Assembly: GCA_023416745.1 (NCBI GenBank)
Contig: JAEZHF010000089.1
Coordinates: 1 to 64,000, forward strand
DNA length: 64,000 nt
Direction: 5' to 3'
From: Bacillota bacterium
GTDB lineage: Bacteria; Bacillota; Clostridia; Christensenellales; SZUA-584
Shown: piece after piece, positions 35,077-44,045 of the stretch
Layout: each line of letters starts with the position of its first letter
Numbering within the stretch: the first letter of the stretch is position 1
The notes under the pieces: generated by a model
Database searches by the model: none
Seen by the model: only the letters and a program-made list of their open reading frames with translations
What the model was told of the DNA's origin: nothing
Translations under genes and position numbers: made by a program

Positions 35077-35496
35077 TTAAGCGACGGGCTTGGCCGCGTT
35101 TTTGTTCAGGAAGCCTCCGACGACGAAGAGGGCGGGCATAATGATTCCGATCAGGTTGCCGACCTGGAAGTTGGTGATGAACGAGATCAGCGACAGGCCG
35201 CCGAGGATGAAGCCGAACACGATGAAGAACATTGATTTGGAGGGATCGCCGCACTGCTTGATGCCCACGATGCCAGCCACGAGATCGATAGCGGCGAGTA
35301 TCAGGAAAACGATAAACAATACAATCCCGATGGCACCTCCGAGCAGCGCGCTGTAATCTCCAAAGAAACCGGATACAAAGGAGCCGATCAGAGAGCCCAA
35401 AAACAGGGATAACAGAGCAACCAGTGCAAATAATGCACCGAAGATGATGTAGAGAATGCTGACAACTTTGAGCAATGTTTTACCGGGTGCGTTCAT
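35077..35496 (-). CDS. Small four-helix membrane protein, paralogue A
   Basis: A 139-residue hydrophobic protein with four predicted helices (about 9-36, 50-75, 87-110 and 112-130). It opens with NAPGKTLLKVVSILYIIFGA and shares KQCGDPSKSMFF with its neighbour at 35631-36032, which has KKCGDPAQGGFF. The two are tandem duplicates with a conserved Cys-Gly-Asp-Pro loop. ATG at 35496 follows GAGGAGG. It has its own promoter and terminator. Function is unknown; envelope stress or membrane homeostasis is only a guess. Confidence 0.75.
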   Translation of the reverse strand: MNAPGKTLLKVVSILYIIFGALFALVALLSLFLGSLIGSFVSGFFGDYSALLGGAIGIVLFIVFLILAAIDLVAGIVGIKQCGDPSKSMFFIVFGFILGGLSLISFITNFQVGNLIGIIMPALFVVGGFLNKNAAKPVA

Positions 35497-35525
35497 GATA
35501 AAAATACCTCCTCGTAATAAGTTGA

Positions 35526-35578
35526 ATGATACCTTATGATATCAATGAAATAGTATCATTTTATGCGACATTCATCAA
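35526..35578 (-). promoter_or_regulatory. Promoter and inverted-repeat operator of paralogue A
   Basis: On the minus strand TTGATG (35573-35578), 17-nt spacer and TACTAT (35550-35555) are followed by ATGATACC...GATATCA-type inverted repeats (ATGATA at 35526-35531, TATCAA at 35540-35545, TATCAT at 35554-35559). The same repeat lies at the same place before paralogue B. Confidence 0.55.
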
Positions 35579-35587
35579 TAAAAAGAG

Positions 35588-35616
35588 TAAAAAAGAACGG
35601 CCCTGAAGGCCGTTCT
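35588..35616 (-). terminator. Terminator of the 35631-36032 gene
   Basis: On the minus strand AGAACGGCC and GGCCGTTCT pair around a short loop, then TTTTTTA. Confidence 0.85.
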
Positions 35617-35630
35617 CATTCGTTTGTTTG

Positions 35631-36032
35631 TTATGCTGCAACAGCCTTTTTGTTCATGTTTCCACCGACTATGTAAAGAACCGGGAGCACGAAGCCGATC
35701 AAGCTGGTGACATCGAAACCGCCTGCGGATATTCCCAAAATCAAGCTGGCAAGAGCAAGCACGCATAGTATAATGCCGGTAACCACAAAGAAGCCACCCT
35801 GCGCCGGATCCCCGCATTTTTTCAGCCCGATAATTCCAATGATCAGCTCAAGTACACTCACAATCAGCATAATGATAGTGGCAACAATAAGAAGGCCTGC
35901 AAATGCGCCAACCATGGATGCAAGTGCCGCCGAAGCCAAGACTGCCAAAAGAGAAACAACCAATGCAATGGCTCCAAAAATGATAAATAAAATGCTGACA
36001 ACCTTTAATAATCCTTTTCCAGGTGCGTTCAT
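35631..36032 (-). CDS. Small four-helix membrane protein, paralogue B
   Basis: A 133-residue protein 99 nt upstream of paralogue A and clearly homologous along its length (NAPGKGLLKVVSILFIIFGA, then KKCGDPAQGGFF and GFVLPVLYIVGGNMNKK). Four helices at about 9-36, 42-70, 80-103 and 106-125. ATG at 36032 follows AGGAGGG. It has its own promoter and terminator, so the duplicates are separate units sharing an operator design. Function unknown. Confidence 0.75.
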   Translation of the reverse strand: MNAPGKGLLKVVSILFIIFGAIALVVSLLAVLASAALASMVGAFAGLLIVATIIMLIVSVLELIIGIIGLKKCGDPAQGGFFVVTGIILCVLALASLILGISAGGFDVTSLIGFVLPVLYIVGGNMNKKAVAA

Positions 36033-36060
36033 GATAATACCCTCCTATAGAATAATTAAT

Positions 36061-36115
36061 ATGATACCACATAGGATATCATAAACATCTTAGCATTTAC
36101 CGTATATTTCGTCAA
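36061..36115 (-). promoter_or_regulatory. Promoter and inverted-repeat operator of paralogue B
   Basis: On the minus strand TTGACG (36110-36115), 17-nt spacer and TAAGAT (36087-36092). ATGATA-N10-TATCAT (36061-36082) lies directly downstream of the -10. Confidence 0.6.
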
Positions 36116-36182
36116 TTTGTATTATTGTGACTTAACATTAATTTGATAATAATTTTTAATAACAGCCGGGAGGGTTGCGCGC

Positions 36183-36557
36183 CTATTGAATATTATGAGG
36201 GGGATACGGCTTTCGGCACAGCGCCATGATGCCGCCGGTGAGTGTGAGCGGCAGTGCGAAAAAGGAAAACCATGCGGAAATGAAACCTGAGATGAGAGCG
36301 ATCAACGTGAGGCCTCCCGAGGTAACGAGCAGTATGCCGCCGCCTTTGTCGCCTTGCTTCAGCCGGGAAGTTCCGGCGAAACCCAGTATGAACGACGCCA
36401 GCAGCAGTATCGACGTCATGATGGCGGATGCGACGGTCGATTCGAGGTACAGGCTGTTTTCCACAATGCCGGATATGATGGAAAGTATGAAAGCGACGAC
36501 GCCGATGAGGGAACCGATGAGCCCGAGTACGAACTCCGCTTTGTAGGCTTTAACCAT
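36183..36557 (-). CDS. Four-helix membrane protein, paralogue of 34350-34943 without the tail
   Basis: A 124-residue protein with helices at about 9-30, 40-60, 70-88 and 92-112. It aligns with the N-terminal part of the proline-tailed protein, including GFAGTSRLKQGDKGGGILLVTSGG (landmarks GFAGTSRL and GGGILLVTSGG), but ends in a short RKPYPPHN tail. ATG at 36557 follows GGAGGAAAGG; the frame is open further upstream across the promoter. DUF4064-like, function unknown. A palindrome in its promoter suggests repressor control. Confidence 0.72.
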   Translation of the reverse strand: MVKAYKAEFVLGLIGSLIGVVAFILSIISGIVENSLYLESTVASAIMTSILLLASFILGFAGTSRLKQGDKGGGILLVTSGGLTLIALISGFISAWFSFFALPLTLTGGIMALCRKPYPPHNIQ

Positions 36558-36621
36558 AACCTTTCCTCCGATTTCAAGAAGAAATGTGAACAACAGGCAC
36601 GACAAAGATGTGTATAAATAA

Positions 36622-36650
36622 ACAGTACAATAATTTGTACGGGGAGTCAA
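36622..36650 (-). promoter_or_regulatory. Promoter with operator in the spacer
   Basis: On the minus strand TTGACT (36645-36650), 17-nt spacer and TACTGT (36622-36627). The perfect inverted repeat GTACAA-taat-TTGTAC (36625-36640) fills the spacer and touches the -10, a classic repressor position. Confidence 0.6.
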
Positions 36651-36680
36651 CATTATGTTATTGCAGACCAAAACGCTAAT

Positions 36681-36704
36681 AAAAAACCCGCCGGAGAAGG
36701 CAGG
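36681..36704 (-). terminator. LCP gene terminator
   Basis: On the minus strand CCTGCC-ttctcc-GGCGGG is followed by TTTTTT. Confidence 0.75.
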
Positions 36705-36721
36705 TAAACAGGTTTTGGGAG

Positions 36722-38083
36722 TTATGATGATGCTTTGGTGTAGTAAACGTCCAGCAGCAGCTGCAGCGTGGCGTCTTCGTCGTGCAGCATGCAGTAAGAG
36801 CCGTTGACTTTTTTTCCTTCGCCGGTGACCATATGCATTTCGATGGAGTCAACATCCACCTTTGTAAGTATTTTGGCGAAATCGATCATCTGATCGGTAT
36901 TGAGGTTGGTCCAGACGTATTTTTGCAGCTCGTCGTAAAGCGACAGTATCATATCGACAGGGCCCATATCCTTGATTTCTTTAGCCAGGGCTATCATGAA
37001 TTGCTGCTGGCGCGCTGCGCGGTGCATGTCTCCGTCCGTATTTTTACGGTTCGTCAGAAATTCAACCGCATTCTGATATTTGAGCGTGACCGTTTGACCT
37101 TTTTTACCGACTTTAGGTACAGACTCCTCCAGAGTGACTTCGACGCCGCCAACCGCTGATGCGACTTTCGGGATGCCGTCCATATCAACGCCGGCATAAA
37201 GGTATATCGGTATGTCCAGCTCAAAGTCGAGCTGTTGCTCCAGCGCGCAACGGCGTTCGAGGAACATCTCAACACAGGCCATCGCGTTGGCATAGGAATA
37301 GTGTGTTGCACCGCCGCCGAATGAATATGCGGCGTTAATTTTTTCCTGAACGGTTTCCTCAACCTCACCCGTTTCTTTGTCGACCTTGTATACAGTGGTG
37401 TAGGTATCGCGCGGAATGGAGATTAGAGTGGCCTTTTTAGCGGCAATATCGACGGCGCAGACCATCAGCATGTCGCTCCGGAAACCGTTCATGTTCTTTT
37501 TGCGCTCTGCATTGGTGTCGATGCCCAGGAAGAGCAGGTTGACAATGTTTTTATTTTTTACATAAGTCTGTCCGTTGCAAACGATGGCCGAGGTATCGGG
37601 CGTGGGTATCGGATCTGGCGCAGCGTTCAAATCAGTGGCTTGTGTGGTTGGTTCCGTGGGCTCCGTATCAGGCGCCAGCACGATAAGGCTGGACGATTGC
37701 AGCGAGCTGTAATCATCATCCTTCCAGCGCGAAACGAAATAGATACCAATGACGATGACACCGGCGATGAGGACGCAAAAAACTGCGATCAGCGCTTTGA
37801 TCAGACTGCGGTACCGGCTGGGCAGTTTGCTTTTTGCTGTTTTGGCCGGAGCAGCGGGCCGGGCGTATGCGCTGGGAGAGGCTGGCTTGGTATAACCGGA
37901 CTGATGGCCGCTAGCAGCTGCAGGCCGTGAATATCCACCTGAAGCTGTGGATTTTTGGCTGCGGCCTGTATTGCTGCCACTCGGGGCGGCAGGCCGGGAA
38001 TTCCCGCCGGGGCCGCCAGATTTTTTGATGCCGGCGGGCATCTTCAGCCCGTCGTCGTAGTCACGATAATCCAATACGATCAC
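36722..38083 (-). CDS. LytR-CpsA-Psr family cell-wall glycopolymer transferase
   Basis: LCP enzymes attach teichoic acids or other polymers to peptidoglycan outside the cell. The 453-residue protein has a long Ser/Pro/Gly-rich cytoplasmic N terminus (about 12-90), one membrane helix (about 94-115), a linker and the LCP domain (about 180-400). Family motifs are LFLGID, FRSDMLMV, SIPRDTY, INAAYSFGG and DGDMHRAARQQQF, including the polyprenyl-phosphate-binding Arg residues. It ends the leftward unit 19 nt after mreB. The basic, disordered N terminus is longer than usual. Confidence 0.92.
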   Translation of the reverse strand: MIVLDYRDYDDGLKMPAGIKKSGGPGGNSRPAAPSGSNTGRSQKSTASGGYSRPAAASGHQSGYTKPASPSAYARPAAPAKTAKSKLPSRYRSLIKALIAVFCVLIAGVIVIGIYFVSRWKDDDYSSLQSSSLIVLAPDTEPTEPTTQATDLNAAPDPIPTPDTSAIVCNGQTYVKNKNIVNLLFLGIDTNAERKKNMNGFRSDMLMVCAVDIAAKKATLISIPRDTYTTVYKVDKETGEVEETVQEKINAAYSFGGGATHYSYANAMACVEMFLERRCALEQQLDFELDIPIYLYAGVDMDGIPKVASAVGGVEVTLEESVPKVGKKGQTVTLKYQNAVEFLTNRKNTDGDMHRAARQQQFMIALAKEIKDMGPVDMILSLYDELQKYVWTNLNTDQMIDFAKILTKVDVDSIEMHMVTGEGKKVNGSYCMLHDEDATLQLLLDVYYTKASS

Positions 38084-38102
38084 TCCTTACTTGCATGGAC
38101 GA

Positions 38103-39146
38103 TCAGTAGTTGTTGTAATAATCGCCCTTGCGGTAATCGTAAACCGTGCCGTTGGAGTAGAGATCCATGCTGTCGAGCGCCATACCGGTGCCGATGGCAA
38201 CACAGGATATTGCGTCTTCCGCGACATAGCAAGGTATGCCGGTTTTTTCGCTGAACAGACGATCCAGGCCGTACAGGAGCGAGCCGCCGCCCGTCATGCA
38301 AATGCCGTTTTCCGCGATATCGGAGGAAAGCTCCGGCGGAACGCGTTCCAGCACGCCGTGCAGCGTTTCCATCATGGCGTTTAAGGGCTCTTCCAGCGCT
38401 TCGATCGTTTCATTGGAGCTAAGTGTGACCGCCTTGGGAAGACCGGAGATGAGATTACGGCCAGCCACCTCCATGTGAATCTGCTCCTTGCGCGGGAAAG
38501 CCGAACCGATGTTGATCTTGATCTCTTCGGCTGTTCTCTCGCCGATGAGCATGTTATGCTTTTTCTTCATGTAGCGGATAATGGCTTCGTCGAACTTGTC
38601 GCCCGCGACCTTGACGGAATCGCTGATGACGATGCCGCCTAAAGAAATGACCGCGATGTCGCAGGTGCCGCCGCCGATGTCGATGACCATGTTGCCAAAG
38701 GGCGCAGCGATGTCGATGCCGGCGCCGATGGCAGCCGCCATCGGTTCCTCAATGAGGCCGGTATGGCGCGCGCCCGCTTCCTCCGCCGCTTCAATCACAC
38801 TGCGGCGCTCCACCTCGGTGACGCCCGAGGGCACGCAGACGATAACACGCGGCTTGAAGAACAGCCGGCGGCCGATCACCTTGCGCAGGAAGTAGCGCAG
38901 CATGCGCTCTGTATCGTGAAAATTGGAAATAACGCCGTTGCGCAGCGGGCGCACCGCCACGATGTTGCCCGGTGTACGGCCCAGCATCACGCGGGCTTCC
39001 TCGCCGATGGCAATAATTTCGCCGGTATTGCGGTTGACGGCAACAACAGAAGGTTCACGCAGTACGATACCCTTGCCTTTTACATACACCAGCACGCTGG
39101 CGGTGCCAAGGTCTATCCCGATATCATTGAACTCAAACAGACCCAT
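38103..39146 (-). CDS. mreB: Rod-shape-determining actin homologue MreB/Mbl
   Basis: A 347-residue actin-like ATPase that guides cylindrical wall synthesis at the inner membrane face. Phosphate-1 IGIDLGTASVLVY (about 9-21), phosphate-2 VIDIGGGTCDIAVIS and the adenosine motif MTGGGSLLYGLD are intact. The N-terminal FEFND membrane-contact segment is present. No MreC, MreD or RodA gene is adjacent, which suggests an Mbl/MreBH-type paralogue rather than the mreBCD copy. It is followed by the LCP gene after 19 nt, so coordinated wall assembly is likely. Confidence 0.93.
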   Translation of the reverse strand: MGLFEFNDIGIDLGTASVLVYVKGKGIVLREPSVVAVNRNTGEIIAIGEEARVMLGRTPGNIVAVRPLRNGVISNFHDTERMLRYFLRKVIGRRLFFKPRVIVCVPSGVTEVERRSVIEAAEEAGARHTGLIEEPMAAAIGAGIDIAAPFGNMVIDIGGGTCDIAVISLGGIVISDSVKVAGDKFDEAIIRYMKKKHNMLIGERTAEEIKINIGSAFPRKEQIHMEVAGRNLISGLPKAVTLSSNETIEALEEPLNAMMETLHGVLERVPPELSSDIAENGICMTGGGSLLYGLDRLFSEKTGIPCYVAEDAISCVAIGTGMALDSMDLYSNGTVYDYRKGDYYNNY

Positions 39147-39288
39147 CTATCCCAAACCCCTTTAGTTTTATTTCACCACCGCTGTTTTGATTAAAACAGA
39201 CCAACATATACTATAATACATACAAACACATTTTTCAACCGTCGGATTGGACCGCGAGTGAGCAATCTATAGCTTCTTGAGCTCCATC

Positions 39289-40242
39289 TTAAGCCTGAAT
39301 TTCCAGTAGACGAACCAGTTCTCCATATGTTTGCAGACGAACAGCGGCTTCGCGCAGCCGCGCCGCGTTTTTAGCGCCCTTCAGATACCAGGCGGCATGC
39401 TTGCGAATCTGCCGCATCGCGTTGCGCTCACCCTTGACCTCGCAGGCCAGGCGCGCCTGCATCAGCAGCGCAGCGGCCTTTTCTTCAAAGGAAGCCGGAG
39501 GCAGCAATTCGTCATTCTCCAGCAGACTGCTGATCTCCCGAAAGATGAACGGGTTTCCCAGCGCGCCCCTTGCGACCATCACGGCATCGCAGCCGGTTAA
39601 GCGGAGCATATCCGCGGCGTCCTGCGCGGTGAATATGTCGCCGTTGCCGATAACCGGGATGGATACAGCTTCTTTGACCGCGGCGATGATACAGGGATCG
39701 CTTTTGCCGCTGTAGAACTGCTGACGGGTGCGCCCGTGCACCGCGACTGCGGCAGCGCCCGATTGCTCGGCCATGCGCGCGAATTCGACGGCGTTGACAC
39801 AAGTCTCGTCCCAGCCCTTGCGGAACTTGACCGTAACGGGTACGCGCGAGACTTTGGCTGCGGCTTCGATGAGCCGCGCCGCGAGCGGTATGTCCTTCAT
39901 CAATGCGCAGCCCTGACCGCCGCCGGTTATCTTGGGCGCGGGGCAGCCCATATTGATATCAAACAGTGCGATGCGACGCGCATAAGGCTCCTCTTGCAGG
40001 CGCAGTATGCTTTGCGCCAGCGGCTCGGGACTGCTGGCAAACAGCTGCACACCCGCGCGCTGTTCGTTGTCTGCGAAGGCCACCAGATTGGCGGTTTTCT
40101 CCGAGCCGTATTTTAAGCCCATGGCGCTGACCATTTCCGTGTAGGTGAGGCTGGCTCCCTGCTCAACGCACAGATGACGGAAAGCCGCGTCCGTATATCC
40201 TGCCAGCGGTGCGAGATACGCTTTTCCGAACAATACCCGCAT
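39289..40242 (-). CDS. dusB: tRNA-dihydrouridine synthase
   Basis: Reduces uridine to dihydrouridine in tRNA D-loops with FMN and NADPH. The 317-residue protein has LAPLAGYTDAAFRHLC, the FMN motifs NMGCPAPKITGGGQGCAL (with the catalytic Cys in MGCP near 97) and GNGDIFT, and the VHGRTRQQFYSG loop. ATG at 40242 overlaps the stop of the upstream gene by one base (TGATG), so the two are coupled. The frame stays open upstream to 40455 only because it overlaps that gene. Confidence 0.93.
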   Translation of the reverse strand: MRVLFGKAYLAPLAGYTDAAFRHLCVEQGASLTYTEMVSAMGLKYGSEKTANLVAFADNEQRAGVQLFASSPEPLAQSILRLQEEPYARRIALFDINMGCPAPKITGGGQGCALMKDIPLAARLIEAAAKVSRVPVTVKFRKGWDETCVNAVEFARMAEQSGAAAVAVHGRTRQQFYSGKSDPCIIAAVKEAVSIPVIGNGDIFTAQDAADMLRLTGCDAVMVARGALGNPFIFREISSLLENDELLPPASFEEKAAALLMQARLACEVKGERNAMRQIRKHAAWYLKGAKNAARLREAAVRLQTYGELVRLLEIQA

Positions 40243-40883
40243 CAGTCTTCGATGATCTCCTCTTCGCCTTCGGGCACCGCCGTATCTGTGGGCACATCGC
40301 CGGTCGCGGCAGGGGTGGGCGGCGGTGTGGGTGTAAGGCCGGGCGGCGTGAGCGTGGGTGTGGGCGCCGGCAGCGATTCGATCAGATCCATACTGATGAT
40401 GCGCCAGTTGCCTTCGTAGCGGATAAGCCGCACGTTGTACACCGCGTTCTGCCACAGCGGCGGCGTTTCACTGAGCGTGCCGTCGCCTTCGGCACTGCCC
40501 AGCGGCGTTCCCTCGATGCCGGTGACCTCTTCAGTGATGCGCAGCGTGATGGCATTCTGCCAGGGGAGTATCAGATGAAAGCCGACGTCCGCGCTGTAAT
40601 CCATGTCTGTAACGGCATATGAGCGGTACACGCCGGTGCTGAGCAGGGTGTCCTGCTCAAGAAAGCTTTTGGAGAACACTTTGCTGAGCGCCGTGGGGTC
40701 GTCCCCCTTGATGATGACCTCGGCTCTAAGCTGCAGGCCGTCCTTCACGAGTATCTGAGCGTTCATGAAATCCATCGCGGCGTAAAACGAGAGCACGACA
40801 AGAGCGGCCGCGATTCCCCATATGAAAATGCGGGAGAAGAGGTACCACAGAAATCTTAATACGACCTTCATCGTCGGCGGCAA
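40242..40883 (-). CDS. Single-pass membrane protein of unknown function, coupled to dusB
   Basis: A protein of about 213 residues with a membrane helix (about 8-32), an outer domain of about 130 residues (VKDGLQLRAEVIIKGDD through RYEGNWRIISMDLI) and a Pro/Thr-rich acidic tail ending EEEIIED. I do not recognise the family. TTG at 40883 is chosen because AAGGAG lies eight bases upstream; the first ATG (40871) has no ribosome-binding site. Its stop overlaps the dusB start. The domain may be a secreted NTF2-like fold, which is a weak guess. Confidence 0.6.
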   Translation of the reverse strand: MPPTMKVVLRFLWYLFSRIFIWGIAAALVVLSFYAAMDFMNAQILVKDGLQLRAEVIIKGDDPTALSKVFSKSFLEQDTLLSTGVYRSYAVTDMDYSADVGFHLILPWQNAITLRITEEVTGIEGTPLGSAEGDGTLSETPPLWQNAVYNVRLIRYEGNWRIISMDLIESLPAPTPTLTPPGLTPTPPPTPAATGDVPTDTAVPEGEEEIIED

Positions 40884-41236
40884 AATCGTCACTCCTTCAT
40901 ACCGCCCATCATACCACAAACCGCTGCTTGTCCACAACTTTGCCGGTATTTTGGAAAAAAGGCGGGCTCGCAAGCGAAATGGTGAGTATTTGCATTTTAC
41001 CACGATGGGTAGCGATTAACAATAAATATTTCTTTAATATCGGGTGAGAGGAATGGAGTGGATGGGGTGATACTTTTGTTGGAGTTTAGACCAAGTCCAT
41101 GCCAATATTAATTTACTGTCAGAATTCCAAGTGATAATTTTGGTATTTATAAGAAGAAGCCTTCATGTAATATATAGTATTCAAGTTTAATTTATGATAA
41201 AGTAACAATAAATCGGTCAAAAATTGATGTAGTTAA

Positions 41237-42313
41237 ATGAAGTTATATGAAAATATCTGCGGATTATTCCCGTTTGGCGATTTTGAATACCCAGAAGGTG
41301 AGTTCAAAATAACAATTCAAGATACTACATATGAAGTAAAATGTAGAGAGGTTTTTCTTTTTAGGAAAGATTACTATGATTTCACAAGTGAATTATCTAA
41401 AATACGAGAAGAAATATTAAGATTAGACAAAAAAACAGATTTATTACCATATCATAAAGATCATGGAATATTGGTATATTCGGATTTATTTAATGAAGCC
41501 TTTAATAACATTCTTAAGGATAACATTGAGAAAAGAAGAGCCATAATTGGTTTAATGAAGCATTATTACTGCTTGAAAGTTGTTAGGGAACATGAAATTA
41601 ACGAGACCATAAAAGACCCTATGGATTATATTAATAGTATTCACATAGATAAGGGAATAATTGAATCGAAGAAAATATTTTTTGAAATTGTTAGAGAATA
41701 TCATGACTGTACCATGATATTTAGATCTCCCTATGTAAATTTAATCGATGTAAATTATCTCTATTTGAAAGGAGTATATTCTTTTTTTTGCTTTGAGAAT
41801 GGGGAGCAATTCACAGAATGCATTCCTTTTAGATTCAATTATTATAATCCTAAAGCAGATAAACTAGCTTTGAAAATCCAAGAAATTTTTGATACGAAGC
41901 AAGACCTAGGAATTGAGGATTTGTTTTTAGCAAAAGCAAAAATTTATATGCGATTAGAGAACTACACAATGGCTATATTGCATGCTGTTATTGGACTAGA
42001 TGTTATAGTGCCAAAATTTATAAATGAATATTTAAAATCAAAAGGAGTTAATTCCGAGGCGATACAAGATTTCAATAACAAATTCGGTTTATCTGTAAGA
42101 GTAAAGGCAATATTAAAAATAATACTTCCAAGAAGTTACCATAAATATTTAAAGAATGTTGGGATCGCGATCGGATACAGAAATAGGATTATGCATGAAG
42201 GAAAGACTAATACTTATTTTAAATCAACTAATGTGGCAGAATTGGTAAAGAGCTGTGATGAATTTATAAAAATAATCAAAGCTTATGGAAAAGGTAGAAA
42301 GTTTTTACTCTAA
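41237..42313 (+). CDS. AT-rich HEPN-like protein
   Basis: A 358-residue protein with no recognised N-terminal family. The C-terminal helical part, about 225-350, carries Arg315-x4-His320 in GYRNRIMHEGK, the RX4-6H signature of HEPN domains, many of which are RNases in toxin-antitoxin, abortive-infection or CRISPR systems. Landmarks are YTMAILHAVIGLDVIVPKF and the closing AELVKSCDEFIKII helix. Base and codon use are strongly AT-rich, unlike both neighbours, and long AT-rich flanks surround it, so recent acquisition is likely. No antitoxin or partner gene is adjacent. A terminator follows at 42389. Confidence 0.7.
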   Translation: MKLYENICGLFPFGDFEYPEGEFKITIQDTTYEVKCREVFLFRKDYYDFTSELSKIREEILRLDKKTDLLPYHKDHGILVYSDLFNEAFNNILKDNIEKRRAIIGLMKHYYCLKVVREHEINETIKDPMDYINSIHIDKGIIESKKIFFEIVREYHDCTMIFRSPYVNLIDVNYLYLKGVYSFFCFENGEQFTECIPFRFNYYNPKADKLALKIQEIFDTKQDLGIEDLFLAKAKIYMRLENYTMAILHAVIGLDVIVPKFINEYLKSKGVNSEAIQDFNNKFGLSVRVKAILKIILPRSYHKYLKNVGIAIGYRNRIMHEGKTNTYFKSTNVAELVKSCDEFIKIIKAYGKGRKFLL

Positions 42314-42388
42314 TGGCCAATTAAATAATTTGCTTAGAAATCCAAGAACAAAAGATATTCCCTTCGGTGTTATAAACTATTGGTGAAT

Positions 42389-42420
42389 AAAGAGGAGAGA
42401 GTAAAAGTGTCTCCTCTTTT
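42389..42420. terminator. Terminator after the HEPN-like gene
   Basis: AAAGAGGAGA and TCTCCTCTTT pair around an 11-nt loop, with T after and A before, so it could work in both directions. Confidence 0.75.
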
Positions 42421-42473
42421 CGCCCGTATGAAATGAGGTGAATATCTGAGCAAACTTGTAATGCGTGACTGTA

Positions 42474-42508
42474 ATAAAAAAAGCGCCTCAGTATTAGCCT
42501 CGGCACTT
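42474..42508 (-). terminator. lysS terminator
   Basis: On the minus strand AAGTGCC pairs with GGCGCTT and is followed by a run of seven T. Confidence 0.75.
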
Positions 42509-42532
42509 TGTATACTGTGTAATCTTTTAAAA

Positions 42533-44035
42533 TTATTCCCTGGGTTTCATCGTGGGGAACAGCAGTACGTCGCGGATGGAATAGCTGTCGGTCAGCAGCA
42601 TCACCATGCGGTCGATGCCGATGCCCATGCCGCCGGTGGGCGGGAGGCCGTATTCCAGTGCGGTGAGGAAGTCCTCATCCATCATCTCCGTTTCCTCGTT
42701 GCCCAGCGCGCGCTGGCGGGCCTGCTCCATGAAGCGGGCGCGCTGATCGTCCGGGTCGTTGAGCTCCGAGAAGGCGTTGGCCATCTCGCGGCCGTTGATG
42801 AACAGCTCGAAACGCTCGGTGAGCCACGGGCAGGACGGCATCTTCTTGGCCAGCGGGGACACTTCCACCGGATAGCCCGTGATGAATGTGGGGCCGGTGA
42901 GGTTATCCTCCACGAACTGCTCGAAAGCGGCGTATAACAGCTCGCCGCGGGTCCACTGCTTCGCGGCGTTCTCCTTGGACTCCAGCACATGCAAACCGAT
43001 GCTTTTGCCTAATTCATTCGCCTGCTCGTCGGTGCAGTCCGAGAACTCCGCGCCGGTGAACTGTTTGACGGCATCCAGCATGGACAGGCGCTGCCAACGC
43101 GGCGTGAGATCGACCGGTGTGCCCTGATAGGAGATCTGGCCGGTGCCGTGCAGCATTTTGGCGCAGTGGTAGAATATGTTCTCGCAGAGGTCCATCATGT
43201 TGTCCACATTGGCGTAGGCCTGATAGAGCTCGATGGTGGTGAACTCCGGATTGTGCTTGATGGACATGCCCTCGTTGCGGAATATGCGCCCGATCTCGTA
43301 CACGCGCTCGAAACCGCCCACGATGAGCCGCTTTAGGTGCAGCTCGGTGGCGATGCGCAGGTACATATCGATATCCAGCGTGTTGTGATGCGTGATGAAC
43401 GGCTTGGCCGCCGCGCCGCCCGCACTGCTCATCAGTATCGGCGTTTCCACCTCGATGTAGCCTTGCTTGTCCAGGTATTCGCGGATGGATTTGACGATCA
43501 GCGAACGCGCGAAGAACGTGTTCTTGACCTCGGGGTTGACGATGAGGTCGAGATAACGCTGACGGTAACGCAGGTCCATATCCTTGAGACCGTGAAACTT
43601 CTCGGGCAGCGGGTTTAAGGATTTGGCGAGCAGCGTGATCTTCGTGGCTTTGACGGAAATCTCGCCCGCGTTGGTCTTGAAAACCTCGCCCTCGACGCCG
43701 ATGATATCGCCGATGTCCAGCTTCTTGTATTCAGCGTACGGCTCCTCACCCAGTACGTCCCGCCGGACGTAGAGCTGGAGCTGTCCGCTCTGATCCATGA
43801 TGTGCGAAAAGCTGGCCTTGCCCATGATGCGCTTGCTCATCATGCGGCCTGCCAGCGTGACGTGCTGCCCCTCCAGTGTCTCGAAACCGGCGAGAATATC
43901 GCTGCTGGAGTGGGAGCGCTGATACTGTGTGATGACAAAGGGATCCTGTCCGGCCGCGCGGAGCACGTCCAGCTTTTCTCTGCGTACCCGGAGCACCTCG
44001 GAAAGCTCCGGCGTCTGGTTTATGACTTCGTCCAT
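42533..44035 (-). CDS. lysS: Lysyl-tRNA synthetase, class II
   Basis: Charges tRNA-Lys. The 500-residue protein has an N-terminal OB-fold anticodon domain (about 55-170) and a class II catalytic core with motif 2 FRNEGMSIKHNPEFT and motif 3 GMGIGIDRMVMLLT. ATG at 44035 is 10 nt downstream of the greA stop, the usual greA-lysS pairing in Firmicutes. No T-box leader is seen. The terminator is at 42474-42508. Confidence 0.97.
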   Translation of the reverse strand: MDEVINQTPELSEVLRVRREKLDVLRAAGQDPFVITQYQRSHSSSDILAGFETLEGQHVTLAGRMMSKRIMGKASFSHIMDQSGQLQLYVRRDVLGEEPYAEYKKLDIGDIIGVEGEVFKTNAGEISVKATKITLLAKSLNPLPEKFHGLKDMDLRYRQRYLDLIVNPEVKNTFFARSLIVKSIREYLDKQGYIEVETPILMSSAGGAAAKPFITHHNTLDIDMYLRIATELHLKRLIVGGFERVYEIGRIFRNEGMSIKHNPEFTTIELYQAYANVDNMMDLCENIFYHCAKMLHGTGQISYQGTPVDLTPRWQRLSMLDAVKQFTGAEFSDCTDEQANELGKSIGLHVLESKENAAKQWTRGELLYAAFEQFVEDNLTGPTFITGYPVEVSPLAKKMPSCPWLTERFELFINGREMANAFSELNDPDDQRARFMEQARQRALGNEETEMMDEDFLTALEYGLPPTGGMGIGIDRMVMLLTDSYSIRDVLLFPTMKPRE

Positions 44036-44045
44036 TATTTCCGCC

